From positions 1 through 64,000 of the forward strand of contig CAVUEG010000008.1 in the NCBI GenBank assembly GCA_963740525.1: 64,000 nt of DNA. The letters are read 5' to 3'. The translations under genes were made by a program, and so were the position numbers. The DNA comes from CAVUEG01 sp963740525 (lineage in GTDB: Bacteria; Actinomycetota; Actinomycetes; Propionibacteriales; Nocardioidaceae). A model generated the notes under the pieces. The model had not been told where the DNA came from, did no database searches, and saw only the letters and a list, made by a program, of their open reading frames with translations. Every line of letters begins with the position of its first letter. Positions within the stretch are counted from its first letter, which is position 1. Positions 53,499-63,049 of this stretch are shown here, piece by piece.

Positions 53499-54227
53499 TC
53501 AGCGCCAGGAGGCGACGATCCCCGCGATCTCGGAGAGGGAGTGGGCCACCGCGTCCGGCTCGCCCTCGGAGTGCCCGGTCTGCTCGGGAGGGATCGTGCT
53601 GTGCGGGATCCAGATGGTGCGGAGACCGGCGTTGGCGGCTCCCCAGATGTCGTCGAAGAGCCGGTCACCGACGTACACGCAGGCGGCCGGATCGCTCACG
53701 CCCACCGCGGCCATCGCTGCCTCGAACGCCTCCGGCGCCGGCTTGGTGTGCGCGATCTCCGAGGTGTAGACGTCGCCGTCGACCAGCGACAGCACACCGT
53801 CGCGCCGGAAGAACCCCTCGTGCCACTCCCGTGGCCAGATCGTGTTGGAGAGCACGCCGACCTTGAGACCGTCCGCGTGAAGTGCCTCCCACAGCGGGCG
53901 AACCTCGGGGTCGGTGGTGGTGTGGGGCTGCCAGAAGTCGAAGTACGCGTCCAGCAACCGAGGGTCGTGGTCGAGACCCGCCTCGACGAAGAGATCGGCC
54001 ACTGTGGCGCTCTGCTGGTGGTCGCGGGACCGCCCCCAGACGACCCCACCCGCCTCGAGCAGGCGAGCACTGATCTCGTCGGGGCCGTGATCAGCGGCGA
54101 CGACAGCCTGTGCCAGGGCCAGCGACTCGGCGTGGAAGTCCACGTCGTGCCACCGGGTCAGCGTGCCGCCCCAGTCGAAGATGACAGCTTCCAGCGCGGG
54201 CATCCCTGGCTCGGTGCGATCAGCCAC
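53499..54227 (-). CDS. HAD family hydrolase (DxWGGT variant)
   Basis: A 242-residue HAD phosphatase-like protein. Motif I is AVIFDWGGTLT, where the usual second aspartate of DxDGT is glycine, a variant seen in some phosphoglycolate-phosphatase-like groups. Motif II is GVLSNTIW, motif III includes HTKPAPEAFEAAM and motif IV YVGDRLFDDIWGAANAG. The substrate is unknown. The GTG at 54227 overlaps proS by eight bases; an ATG at 54203 (MPALEAVIF) is an equally good start. Confidence 0.82.
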   Translation of the reverse strand: MADRTEPGMPALEAVIFDWGGTLTRWHDVDFHAESLALAQAVVAADHGPDEISARLLEAGGVVWGRSRDHQQSATVADLFVEAGLDHDPRLLDAYFDFWQPHTTTDPEVRPLWEALHADGLKVGVLSNTIWPREWHEGFFRRDGVLSLVDGDVYTSEIAHTKPAPEAFEAAMAAVGVSDPAACVYVGDRLFDDIWGAANAGLRTIWIPHSTIPPEQTGHSEGEPDAVAHSLSEIAGIVASWR

Positions 54228-55986
54228 GGACCACGGTCACCAGGTGCGCGGCGGACTCGCCCACGGGCACCTGGCTGCGTTCGCCGCTGCGGCGGTCCTT
54301 GACCTCGATCACGCCGTCGGCCAGGCCTTTGCCGACCACCACGATCGTGGGTACGCCGATCAGCTCGGCGTCCTTGAACTTCACGCCGGGGCTGACCTTC
54401 GGCCGGTCGTCGTAGAGCACCTCGATGCCCTGGGCATGGAGCTCGGTCACCAGCGCCTCCGCGGCGGCGAAGACCGCCTCGTCCTTGCCGGTGGCCACGA
54501 CGTGGACGTCGGCCGGGGCGACCTCCCGCGGCCATGCCAGCCCGAGCTCGTCGAGCGTGCCCTCGGCGATCGCGGCCACCGCACGGGAGGGGCCGATGCC
54601 GTAGGACCCCATCGTGACCGTGACCAGCTTGCCGTTCTCGTCGAGAACCTTCAGGTCGAGAGCATCGGCGTACTTGCGGCCGAGCTGGAAGATGTGACCC
54701 ATCTCGATGCCGCGTGCGGCCTCGAGAGTGCCCGAGTCGCAGTTCGGACAGGCGTCCCCGTCGCGGACGTCGGCGGCCTCGATGGTGCCGTCGGGCGTGA
54801 AGTCTCGCCCCACCACCAGATCGAGGACGTGACTGCCCTCGATGTCGGCGCCGGTGACCCACCGGGTCCCCTCGACGACGCGAGGGTCGACGAGGTAGCG
54901 CAGGCCCGCGGGGCGCTTCTCCCCCAGCACGCCGGGGCCGATGTAGCCCTTGACGAGCTCGGGATGCTTCGCGAACTCGGCCTCGCCGAAGGGCTCCACC
55001 TCGGTCGGCTCCAGCTGGCCCTCGAGACGCTTCTGGTCGACCTCACGGTCGCCGGGCACACCGATCGCGACCGGCTCCCGGGTCCCGTCCGGATGCTTGA
55101 GGACGACGAGCACGTTCTTGAGCGTGTCCCCGGCGGTCCAGGCCCGGTCCTCACGGGGGAAGGCGTGGTTCAGATGGTCGACCAGCGAGTCGATCGTGGG
55201 GGTCCCCGGTGTCACCTCGGCATGCGCGGCCGGCAGGTCGTCGTACGCGACCGGGGCAGGGGCACGGACCTGGACGGCCTCGACGTTGGCCGCGTAGTCG
55301 CACTGGCGGCAGCGGACGTAGGTGTCCTCCCCCACCTCCGCACGGGCCAGGAACTCCTCGGACCTGGACCCGCCCATGGCCCCCGACGTCGCCTTGACGA
55401 TGACGTACTCGAACCCCAGCCGGTCGAAGATCCGGATGTAGGCGTCGCGGTGCGCCTGGTAGCTGCGCTCCAGTCCCGCGTCGTCGATGTCGAAGGAGTA
55501 CGAGTCCTTCATCGTGAACTCGCGACCGCGCAGCAGCCCGGCGCGGGGACGAGCCTCGTCGCGGTACTTGGTCTGGATCTGGTAGATCGAGAGCGGGAGG
55601 TCCTTGTAGGAGGAGTAGAGGTCCTTCACGACCAGCGTGAACATCTCCTCGTGCGTGGGTCCGAGCAGGTAGTCGTTGCCCTTGCGGTCCTTGAGACGGA
55701 AGATGCTGTCGCCGTACTCCGACCAGCGTCCGCTCGCCTCGTAGGGCTCACGGGGAAGCAGCGCCGGGAACGAGAGCTCCTGGGCGCCGATGTCGTTCAT
55801 CTCATCGCGGATGATCTGCTCGATCCGGCGCAGGACGCGCAGCCCGAGCGGCAGCCAGGTGTAGATGCCGGGTGCCGCCCGCCGGATGTAACCGGCGCGC
55901 AGCAGGAGCCGGTGGCTCGGGACCTCGGCGTCGACGGGGTCCTCCCGAAGCGTGCGCACGAACAGGGACGACATCCGCAGGATCAT
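54220..55986 (-). CDS. proS: prolyl-tRNA synthetase, bacterial type
   Basis: ProS charges tRNA-Pro. The 588-residue class II enzyme starts MILRMSSLFVRTLREDP and has motif 1 to 2 blocks RAGYIRRAAPGIYTWLPLG, LLGPTHEEMFTLVVKDL and YQIQTKYRDEARPRAGLLRG. The editing insertion between motifs 2 and 3 is recognisable (VEPFGEAEFAKHPELVKGY). Motif 3 is VTMGSYGIGPSRAVAAIAE, and an anticodon-binding domain closes the protein. The ATG at 55986 or 55974 is possible. Confidence 0.96.
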   Translation of the reverse strand: MILRMSSLFVRTLREDPVDAEVPSHRLLLRAGYIRRAAPGIYTWLPLGLRVLRRIEQIIRDEMNDIGAQELSFPALLPREPYEASGRWSEYGDSIFRLKDRKGNDYLLGPTHEEMFTLVVKDLYSSYKDLPLSIYQIQTKYRDEARPRAGLLRGREFTMKDSYSFDIDDAGLERSYQAHRDAYIRIFDRLGFEYVIVKATSGAMGGSRSEEFLARAEVGEDTYVRCRQCDYAANVEAVQVRAPAPVAYDDLPAAHAEVTPGTPTIDSLVDHLNHAFPREDRAWTAGDTLKNVLVVLKHPDGTREPVAIGVPGDREVDQKRLEGQLEPTEVEPFGEAEFAKHPELVKGYIGPGVLGEKRPAGLRYLVDPRVVEGTRWVTGADIEGSHVLDLVVGRDFTPDGTIEAADVRDGDACPNCDSGTLEAARGIEMGHIFQLGRKYADALDLKVLDENGKLVTVTMGSYGIGPSRAVAAIAEGTLDELGLAWPREVAPADVHVVATGKDEAVFAAAEALVTELHAQGIEVLYDDRPKVSPGVKFKDAELIGVPTIVVVGKGLADGVIEVKDRRSGERSQVPVGESAAHLVTVVRG

Positions 55987-56093
55987 GCGGAAAGGCTAGC
56001 CGCCCTCAGGTGCGGGCTGCGACCGAGTTCCTTATGATGGCCGCGACCGGGCGTGACGGTCGGACGCGTGGCCGGTGCGCGGCGGCCTTGGGA

Positions 56094-56462
56094 TCAGCCC
56101 CGGGCTGCCCTCAAGGCGGTGCGGACGAGGGGGATCTGCAACGGCAGCCGACCGAACGCCAGAGCCTTGAACTTCGTGCTGCGGCTGCGCGCGGAGTCGA
56201 CGGCCATCTTGAGGTTCCCCGGAAAGACGCCGACCAGCAGTGCGGCGCTCGCCCAACCAGCGGCACGGCGGGTGCGCGGGTGCAGGAGTCCGACCCCGCA
56301 CAGGATCTCGGCCACGCCGGACCCGAGGATCACCTCACGGTGGGCGGGGACCGCCTCCGGCATCAGGGGCTCGTAGGCCTCGGGCCTGACGAGATGCACC
56401 ACGCCGCTGACACCGAGCAGCACCGCCAGTGCCGCCACGTCCTTGCTCACAGTGGGCTCCAT
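56094..56462 (-). CDS. DoxX-like membrane protein
   Basis: A 122-residue protein with three to four membrane helices, for example DVAALAVLLGVSGVVHLVRP and VILGSGVAEILCGVGLLHP, and the DoxX-like motif GWASAALLVGVFPGNLKMAV. DoxX-like proteins are often linked to redox homeostasis, but no function can be given here. It lies between proS and a GNAT gene on the same strand. Confidence 0.75.
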   Translation of the reverse strand: MEPTVSKDVAALAVLLGVSGVVHLVRPEAYEPLMPEAVPAHREVILGSGVAEILCGVGLLHPRTRRAAGWASAALLVGVFPGNLKMAVDSARSRSTKFKALAFGRLPLQIPLVRTALRAARG

Positions 56463-56499
56463 GCCGTCGACCCTACGGGGGGAAGCGGTCGGGGCGGGC

Positions 56500-57345
56500 T
56501 CAGAACATCACCGTGGACAGGGTTGCGGTCTGGGCGAACCCCACCCGCTCGTAGACCCGTTGCGCCGCGAGGTTGTGGTCGTTGACGTAGAGCGACACCA
56601 CTGGGGCGATCTCGCGCAGGGCCACATCGACGACGGTCGCCATACCTGCCGTGCCGATGCCCTGACCGCGCAGTGCGGGATCGACGTACACGCCCTGGAT
56701 CTGGCAGGCGTACGGCGACACCGCCGCAACCTCGGCCTTGAACAGCACCCGGCCACTCTCGATCCGGGCGAACGACCAGCCCTTGCTGATCAGCTGGCTC
56801 ACCCTGGCGCGGTAGAGGTCGCCTCCGCCGGCATCCTCGGGCGAGACGCCGACCTCCTCGGTGTACATGGCGACGCACGCCGGGTAGAGCGCGTCGAAGT
56901 CGCTCTGCTCGGTGCGTCGGACCAGCGGGTCGGCGGTGATCGAGGGCGCCGTCGAGATCTCCAGGTGCGGCTGCGACGGGCGACGCTCGCGTGGCCGCTC
57001 CCAGTGCGGTTCGAGCCGCTCCCACAGCGGCTCCACGGCATCGGCCGGGCCGACGATCGTGGAGCAGCGGCGCGGCCGACGAAGCGCCCTGCGGGCGAAG
57101 CCCTCCACCGCGTCCGGGGTGGCCATCGCGGGCACCAGGTTGGCCGCGGCATGGCACACCGACACCAGCTCACCGCCCTCGGAGTAGCCCCACATCTCCC
57201 CGCCGAGCCAGCGCGGGTCGAGCCGCGTGAGCCGGGCGCGATAGTCCACGAACACGTTGACCACGGGATCCAGGCTCAGCAACTCGAGGACCGAGGGCAG
57301 GTCGTTCGGGCCGAGAAGTCGGGTCCCGTGCTGGGTTCGGAGCAC
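56500..57345 (-). CDS. GNAT acetyltransferase with DUF4081 N-terminal domain
   Basis: A 281-residue protein. The N-terminal half (LGPNDLPSVLELLSLDPVVN, GGEMWGYSEGGELVSVCHAA) resembles DUF4081, and the C-terminal half is a GNAT domain with the acetyl-CoA motif GVYVDPALRGQGIGTAGMA followed by VVSLYVNDHNLAAQRVYERV. The start is a GTG at 57345. I know this fusion from other actinobacteria beside proS; the acceptor is unknown. Confidence 0.82.
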   Translation of the reverse strand: MLRTQHGTRLLGPNDLPSVLELLSLDPVVNVFVDYRARLTRLDPRWLGGEMWGYSEGGELVSVCHAAANLVPAMATPDAVEGFARRALRRPRRCSTIVGPADAVEPLWERLEPHWERPRERRPSQPHLEISTAPSITADPLVRRTEQSDFDALYPACVAMYTEEVGVSPEDAGGGDLYRARVSQLISKGWSFARIESGRVLFKAEVAAVSPYACQIQGVYVDPALRGQGIGTAGMATVVDVALREIAPVVSLYVNDHNLAAQRVYERVGFAQTATLSTVMF

Positions 57346-57437
57346 GAGGGGAGCCTAGCCGCTGGCCGGCTCGCTCGATCAGGGCCGACCGGCCCGCGCA
57401 CAGGGCGATGCCGGGGCCGGATCCGGTCGGCACCGGC

Positions 57438-58787
57438 TCAGACGACGGTGCTCTCGCGGTCCCGGCTGACGTCGGTCTCCGTCTCGTCGATCATCGTGGA
57501 CTCGTCGAACGGCCGCTCCCCGGCCAGCACGGCGTCGAACTGCTCGCGGTCGAGCCCGCCGGTCCAGGAGGCGATCAGGACGGTCGCGACCGAGTTCCCG
57601 GCGAAGTTCGTCAGCGCCCGCGCCTCCGACATGAACCGGTCGATGCCCACGATCAGGCCGACTCCGTCCAGGAGTGCCGGGCGGTGCGAGGCGAGCCCGC
57701 CCGCGAGAGTGGCGAGCCCGGCTCCGGTGACGCCGGCGGCTCCCTTGGAGGCGATCACCATGAACACCAGCAGGGAGATCTGCTCGCCCAGCGCCAGGGG
57801 TGTGCCCATCGCCTCGGCGATGAACAGCGACGCCATGGTCAGGTAGATCGCCGTACCGTCGAGGTTGAACGAGTAGCCGGTCGGTACGACGACGCCGACT
57901 GTGGTCTGCTCGACCCCGGCGTGCTCCATCTTGGCGATCAGGCGAGGGAGTGCGGACTCCGAGGACGACGTCGAGAGGATCAGCAGGAACTCGCGACCCA
58001 GGTAGCGCAGCAGGCTGACGATGTTGATCCCGGTGGCCACACGCAGCACCGTGCCGAGGACGACGAAGACGAAGATGAGGCAGGTCGCATAGAAGCCGAG
58101 CATGACGACGGCGAGGCTCTTCAGGGCATCGACCCCGGTCTCGCCGACCACGGCAGCCATCGCTCCGAAGGCACCGATCGGAGCGACCCACATGATCATC
58201 GCCAGCACCCGGAACACCACCCGCTGCAGGTGCTCGATCCCTCGGATGACCGGCTCCCCCGTACGGCCCATCGCCTGCACCGCGAACCCGACCAGCAACG
58301 CGACCAGCAGCGTCTGCAGCACCTCACCATCGGTGACCGACGAGAACAGGGTCGTCGGGATGACGCCGAGCAGGAAGTCGGTCGTCGAACCGGCACCGCT
58401 GGCCTGCTCGGCTCCGGCCTTCGCGACCTCATCGGTCAGGTGGAGCCCCGACCCCGGGTGCAGCAGGTTGCCCACGACCAGCCCGATGGTGAGCGCGAAC
58501 GTCGACATCACCAGGAAGTAGCCGAGCGCCAGGCCACCCACCTTGCCCACGTGCGCCGCACTCGCCACCGAGCCGACGCCGAGAACGATGGTGCAGAAGA
58601 TGACCGGCGAGATCATCATCTTGATCAGCGCGACGAACGCGTCACCGATGGGCTTGAGCTGCGTCGCGAAGTCAGGAGCGATCAGACCGACCGCGACGCC
58701 GGCCAGAACCCCGACGATCACCGCCAGGTACAGCAGATGGGTCCGGTCGCGGCGCGGCGTACCGGTGGCGAGGGGTGGGGATGACAT
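57438..58787 (-). CDS. dctA: C4-dicarboxylate:cation symporter (DAACS family)
   Basis: A 449-residue carrier of the dicarboxylate/amino acid:cation symporter family. The substrate-binding loop and HP hairpins are clear (MMISPVIFCTIVLGVGS, LLILSTSSSESALPRLIAKM, GVVVPTGYSFNLDGTAIYLT, GLIVGIDRFMSEARALTN). It probably imports succinate, fumarate or malate with protons or sodium; glutamate transport by a gltP-like homologue is an alternative. GGAGGAA lies upstream of the ATG. A repeat array is 80 bp upstream. Confidence 0.88.
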   Translation of the reverse strand: MSSPPLATGTPRRDRTHLLYLAVIVGVLAGVAVGLIAPDFATQLKPIGDAFVALIKMMISPVIFCTIVLGVGSVASAAHVGKVGGLALGYFLVMSTFALTIGLVVGNLLHPGSGLHLTDEVAKAGAEQASGAGSTTDFLLGVIPTTLFSSVTDGEVLQTLLVALLVGFAVQAMGRTGEPVIRGIEHLQRVVFRVLAMIMWVAPIGAFGAMAAVVGETGVDALKSLAVVMLGFYATCLIFVFVVLGTVLRVATGINIVSLLRYLGREFLLILSTSSSESALPRLIAKMEHAGVEQTTVGVVVPTGYSFNLDGTAIYLTMASLFIAEAMGTPLALGEQISLLVFMVIASKGAAGVTGAGLATLAGGLASHRPALLDGVGLIVGIDRFMSEARALTNFAGNSVATVLIASWTGGLDREQFDAVLAGERPFDESTMIDETETDVSRDRESTVV

Positions 58788-58867
58788 GGGTATTCCTCCG
58801 AGAGTGGACTGCCTACGCCCAGACCGTTCCCAACCCTCGGCAGGTCACACCTCCGCGCCGGGTCCCT

Positions 58868-59153
58868 GTCGCAACTGGGCAATTGACCGGTTAGGACGAT
58901 CATCCGGGCCCGGGACCTGTCGTAACCGCGCAATTGTCCGGACAGGACAGCTCCGCTATCCGTCCCGACGTCGTAACCGGTCAATTGTCCGGACAGGACA
59001 GCTCCGCTATCCGTCCCGACGTCGTAACCGGTCAATTGTCCGGACAGGACAGCTCCGCCGCCCGTAGCGACGTCGTAACCGGTCAATTGTCCGGCTGGAG
59101 CGGGTCACCCAGCGCGCGGGCCTGTCGTATCCGCGCAATTGCCCGGATACGCC
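58868..59153. repeat. array B: six 30-bp palindromes at 51-bp spacing
   Basis: Units start at 58868, 58919, 58970, 59021, 59072 and 59124 (spacing 51, 51, 51, 51, 52). Each has outer arms close to GTCGTA/TACGAC or GGAC, inner CCGG or CCGC, and a central CAATTG. Spacers are 21-22 bp; those at 58949-58969 and 59000-59020 are identical and the next is a close relative, which points to tandem duplication of whole 51-bp units. The array begins 80 bp upstream of the dctA start and ends 33 bp before the ispG stop codon, the same layout as array A. Confidence 0.92.
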
Positions 59154-59186
59154 GCCCCTACGCCGCGGCACCCGTACGCCGCGCGG

Positions 59187-60350
59187 TCAGCTGACCGTGA
59201 CGGTCGCCCCACCGGGGGTGTCGGCGCCATCGACGGGGTCCATGTCCTCGGCGAGCCGCATGGCCTCCTCGATGAGGGTCTCCACGATCTTCGACTCGGG
59301 CACGGTCTTGATCACCTCGCCCTTGACGAAGATCTGGCCCTTGCCGTTGCCAGAGGCGACGCCGAGGTCGGCCTCGCGGGCCTCGCCCGGACCGTTGACG
59401 ACGCACCCCATGACGGCGACCCGCAGGGGCACCTCGAGGCCTTCGAGTCCGGCGGTCACCTCGTCGGCGAGCTTGTAGACGTCGACCTGGGCCCGTCCGC
59501 ACGAGGGGCACGAGACGATCTCCAGCTTGCGCGGGCGCAGGTTCAGCGACTGCAGGATCTGGATGCCGACCTTGACCTCCTCGACGGGAGGAGCCGACAG
59601 GGACACCCGGATCGTGTCGCCGATTCCGCGCGAGAGGAGCGACCCGAATGCCACCGCGGACTTGATCGTGCCCTGGAAAGCGGGCCCGGCCTCGGTCACG
59701 CCGAGGTGCAGCGGCCAGTCGCCGCGCTCCGAAAGCATCTCGTAGGCCTGCACCATAACGACCGGGTCGTTGTGCTTCACCGAGATCTTGAAGTCGTGGA
59801 AGTCGTGCTCCTCGAAGAGGCTCGCCTCCCACACCGCCGACTCGACAAGGGCCTCGGGGGTGGCCTTGCCGTACTTCTCGAGAAGCCGCTTGTCCAGCGA
59901 CCCGGCGTTGACCCCGATCCGGATCGACGTGCCGTGGTCCTTGGCGACCCGGGCGATCTCCTTGATCTGGTCGTCGAACTTGCGGATGTTGCCCGGGTTC
60001 ACGCGGACGGCCGCGCAGCCGGCCTCGATCGCGGCGAAGACGTACTTCGGCTGGAAGTGGATGTCGGCGATCACCGGGATCTGCGAGTGCTGCGCGATCT
60101 CGGCCAGGGCGTCGGCGTCGTCCTGCGACGGGCAGGCCACCCGGACGATGTCGCAACCGGTCGCGGTGAGCTCGGCGATCTGCTGGAGCGTGGCGTTCAC
60201 GTCCGAGGTCAGGGTCGTGGTCATCGACTGCACGGAGACGGGGGCGTCACCACCGACGAGGACCTTGCCCACCTTGATCTGACGCGTCTTGCGCCGGGGG
60301 GCCAGCACCGGGGGCGGTGCCGCCGGGATGCCGAGGTCGACCGAGGCCAT
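59187..60350 (-). CDS. ispG: 4-hydroxy-3-methylbut-2-en-1-yl diphosphate synthase
   Basis: IspG performs the penultimate MEP-pathway step, reducing MEcPP to HMBPP with a [4Fe-4S] cluster. The 387-residue protein has SVQSMTTTLTSDVNATLQQI in the TIM barrel and cluster cysteines in VSCPSCGRAQVD and VMGCVVNGPGEAREAD. The ATG at 60348-60350 is preferred over a GTG just before it because of the AAGGAA spacing. It follows rseP and dxr, also MEP or envelope genes. Confidence 0.96.
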   Translation of the reverse strand: MASVDLGIPAAPPPVLAPRRKTRQIKVGKVLVGGDAPVSVQSMTTTLTSDVNATLQQIAELTATGCDIVRVACPSQDDADALAEIAQHSQIPVIADIHFQPKYVFAAIEAGCAAVRVNPGNIRKFDDQIKEIARVAKDHGTSIRIGVNAGSLDKRLLEKYGKATPEALVESAVWEASLFEEHDFHDFKISVKHNDPVVMVQAYEMLSERGDWPLHLGVTEAGPAFQGTIKSAVAFGSLLSRGIGDTIRVSLSAPPVEEVKVGIQILQSLNLRPRKLEIVSCPSCGRAQVDVYKLADEVTAGLEGLEVPLRVAVMGCVVNGPGEAREADLGVASGNGKGQIFVKGEVIKTVPESKIVETLIEEAMRLAEDMDPVDGADTPGGATVTVS

Positions 60351-60421
60351 CACAGTTCCTTACTTCTCGTACTTCTCGGGATGCTTCCTGTGGTTCGCGA
60401 AGCGCGTGACCACCGGCCTGA

Positions 60422-61732
60422 CTAGTTGAGCTGGACGGGTACGACGATGTCGGCGTACACGAGCAGCACGCTCATCACCAGCAGCGCGCCGGCCATCACG
60501 TACGCCACCGGGAGCAGCTTGGCCACGTCGAAGTAGCCGGGATCCGGCCGCCCACGCAGTCTCGCCAGGCCACGTCTCATCGCCTCGTAGAGGGCCCCCG
60601 CGATGTGACCGCCGTCGAGAGGCAGCAGGGGGATGAAGTTGAACATGCCGACGAACAGGTTGATCCCGCCGAGCAGCATCAGCAGCATCACGAAGCGGTC
60701 CATGATCGGCACGGTCTGCTCCGAGGCCACCTCGCCTGCCACCCGGCTCGCTCCGACCACGCTCATCGGGCTCCGCGGGTCCCGCTCCTCGAGCCCCACC
60801 ACTGCCCGGGCGACGCCCCAGACCCGCACGGGCAGGTGCCCCAAGGCGGTGACCGTGGTCCAGGTGTAGTCGGCCATCGTGGTCACCACGAAGGCCGGCC
60901 CCTGACGGACCAGCTCGAGCTTCGGCGTGACACCGAGGAAGCCGACCTTGACCGTCCGCGTCTGGTCGGCCAGGTCGATCCGCGGGGAGACGGTGGTGTC
61001 GGTGTGCAGGGTCTGGGTCTTGCCCTGACGGTCCACCACGATCGTGGCGGCGCCGTTCTCGTTGCCGCGGATCAGGCCGGTGAGCTCATCCCACGTGTGC
61101 ACAGGGGTGCCGTTGAAGGAGACGATCTGGTCGCCCTTGCGCAGCCCTGCCCGCGCTGCCGGAGAGACCGGGTCCTTCGCGGTGCAGCGGCGTTCGACGG
61201 TCTGGCCCGGGACGGCTGCGATCACGCAGTCCGAGACCTGGTTGATGGTCAGCGTGGTCTCGGGTACGCCGTGCACCATGAAGACGCCACCGAAGAGCAT
61301 GAAGGCCAGGACCAGGTTCACCGTGGGCCCGCCAGCCATCACGATGACCTTCTTCCACCAGGGGAGCCGGTAGAACAGCCGGGGCTCGTCCTCCTCGGCG
61401 ATGTGCTCGTACTCCGCGGCTCGCGCGTCGGAGATCAGCTGGGTGAACAGGCCGGTGTTGCTCTTGCGCAGCGTGCCTGGCGCGTCGTCCGGGGACGGCG
61501 GCAGCATGCCGACCAGCTTGACGTAGCCGCCGAGCGGGATCGCCTTGACGCCGTACTCAGTCTCCCCCTTGCGGCGGGACCACAGGGTCCGGCCGAAGCC
61601 GATGAAGTACTGGGTGACCTTCACGCCGAACTTCTTCGCCGGCACCATGTGCCCCAGCTCGTGCAGGGCGATCGAGGCGGCGATGCCGACCACGAGCAGC
61701 ACCACACCGAGTGTGTAGAGCAGCACGGTCAT
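60422..61732 (-). CDS. rseP: site-2 protease (M50 family, RseP/Rip1-like)
   Basis: An intramembrane zinc metalloprotease that, in relatives, cleaves anti-sigma factors and so controls envelope stress regulons. The 436-residue protein has HELGH at residues 24-28 in the first membrane helix, a PDZ region (VSPAARAGLRKGDQIVSFNG) and the second active-site motif NFIPLLPLDGGH near 370. The ATG overlaps the dxr stop (ATGA). The dxr-rseP-ispG order is conserved in actinobacteria. Confidence 0.93.
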   Translation of the reverse strand: MTVLLYTLGVVLLVVGIAASIALHELGHMVPAKKFGVKVTQYFIGFGRTLWSRRKGETEYGVKAIPLGGYVKLVGMLPPSPDDAPGTLRKSNTGLFTQLISDARAAEYEHIAEEDEPRLFYRLPWWKKVIVMAGGPTVNLVLAFMLFGGVFMVHGVPETTLTINQVSDCVIAAVPGQTVERRCTAKDPVSPAARAGLRKGDQIVSFNGTPVHTWDELTGLIRGNENGAATIVVDRQGKTQTLHTDTTVSPRIDLADQTRTVKVGFLGVTPKLELVRQGPAFVVTTMADYTWTTVTALGHLPVRVWGVARAVVGLEERDPRSPMSVVGASRVAGEVASEQTVPIMDRFVMLLMLLGGINLFVGMFNFIPLLPLDGGHIAGALYEAMRRGLARLRGRPDPGYFDVAKLLPVAYVMAGALLVMSVLLVYADIVVPVQLN

Positions 61733-62856
61733 CGGTTCTCTCCAAGGTCGAGTAGGCGCCGAGCCTCGGCACGCGCCCATGCGTCGGCGGCGAGCACGTC
61801 GTCGACGGTGAGCTTCACCTCCGAGGGTACGTCGTGCCTGGCGAGAACGTCCGCCACCGTGGGCACGATGTCGGTGAACCTCATCTCACCGGCGAGGAAC
61901 CGTTCGACGCAGGTCTCGTTCGCCGCGTTGTAGACCGCCGGAGCGGTACCCCCTTGCTCGCCTGCCGATCGGGCGAGCGCCACGGCCGGGAAGGCCTCGT
62001 GGTCGAGCGGCGAGAACGCCCAGACCTGGTCTCGGGTCCAGTCGACCGCCTGGGCCGCGTCCGGCACCCGGTCGGGCCAGGCCAGGCCCAGTGCGATCGG
62101 GATCAGCATCGTCGGCGGCGACGCCTGGGCCAACGTCGAGCCATCGGTGAACTCGACCATCGAGTGCACCACCGAGGTCGGGTGCACCACGACCTCGATC
62201 GCGTCGAACGGGATGCCGAAGAGCAGGTGCGCCTCGATGACCTCGAGGCCCTTGTTGACCAGCGTCGCCGAGTTGACCGTGACCACCGGCCCCATGTCCC
62301 AGGTCGGATGCGCGAGCGCTTCGGCCGGGGTCACCTCGTGGAGCGCGTCGCGGGACCTGCCACGGAACGGTCCCCCGCTCGCGGTCAGGACGAGTCGGCG
62401 TACCTCCTCGGCTCGCCCGCCGCGCAGGCACTGGGCCAGCGCGCTGTGCTCGCTGTCGACGGGCACGATCTGCCCTGGGTGCGCGCGCTGGGTCACGACC
62501 GGTCCGCCGATGATCAGGGACTCCTTGTTGGCCAGGGCGAGCGTGTTCCCCGCATCGAGGGCGGCGAGCGTCGGACGCAGACCGACCGCACCGGTGATGC
62601 CGTTGAGCACCACATCGCAGTCCAGTCCGGCCGCGGTGACGCTGGCGTCCTCGCCGAGGCCGGAGTACGCCGGCGCGAACTCCGCAACCTGTCTCTCGAA
62701 GAGCTCGGGCTGGCTCCCCCCGGCCGTGAGCGCCACCACCCGGAAGCGGTCGGGGTTGCGACGGACCAGGTCGAGCGCCTGGGTGCCGATGGAGCCGGTG
62801 GACCCGAGGACGACCACGTCCCGTCGAGGGGGAACGCTGGCGGTGGGGACTGTCAC
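61729..62856 (-). CDS. dxr: 1-deoxy-D-xylulose-5-phosphate reductoisomerase
   Basis: Dxr makes MEP from DXP, the committed step of the MEP isoprenoid pathway and the target of fosmidomycin. The 375-residue protein has the NADPH motif VVLGSTGSIGTQALDLV, LALANKESLIIGG, the metal site VPVDSEHSALAQCL and TASGGPFRG. It starts at a GTG (62854-62856). Its stop overlaps rseP. Confidence 0.97.
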   Translation of the reverse strand: MTVPTASVPPRRDVVVLGSTGSIGTQALDLVRRNPDRFRVVALTAGGSQPELFERQVAEFAPAYSGLGEDASVTAAGLDCDVVLNGITGAVGLRPTLAALDAGNTLALANKESLIIGGPVVTQRAHPGQIVPVDSEHSALAQCLRGGRAEEVRRLVLTASGGPFRGRSRDALHEVTPAEALAHPTWDMGPVVTVNSATLVNKGLEVIEAHLLFGIPFDAIEVVVHPTSVVHSMVEFTDGSTLAQASPPTMLIPIALGLAWPDRVPDAAQAVDWTRDQVWAFSPLDHEAFPAVALARSAGEQGGTAPAVYNAANETCVERFLAGEMRFTDIVPTVADVLARHDVPSEVKLTVDDVLAADAWARAEARRLLDLGENR

Positions 62857-63049
62857 GACACCATCGTCCCAGCCCAGGACACTCCCGGTGCGCCGGGCCC
62901 CGACGGCCCACCTGACGCCACCTCGACGGGGGACGAAATCATCAGACTGACCTCCGATCCGTCACCCATTCCGGAGTGGATCGGTCGGTTCGCCACGAAA
63001 TCGGTCGTCCGGCATGGCTTCGACGGGCCGGATTCCCTAGGGTGTCGGC

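Noticed and set aside
58718..59194. Repeat peptides across array B (SGQDSSA, TGYDVGTDSG)
   Set aside because: Same cause as array A: palindromic 51-bp units translate on both strands; no start signal or recognisable family.
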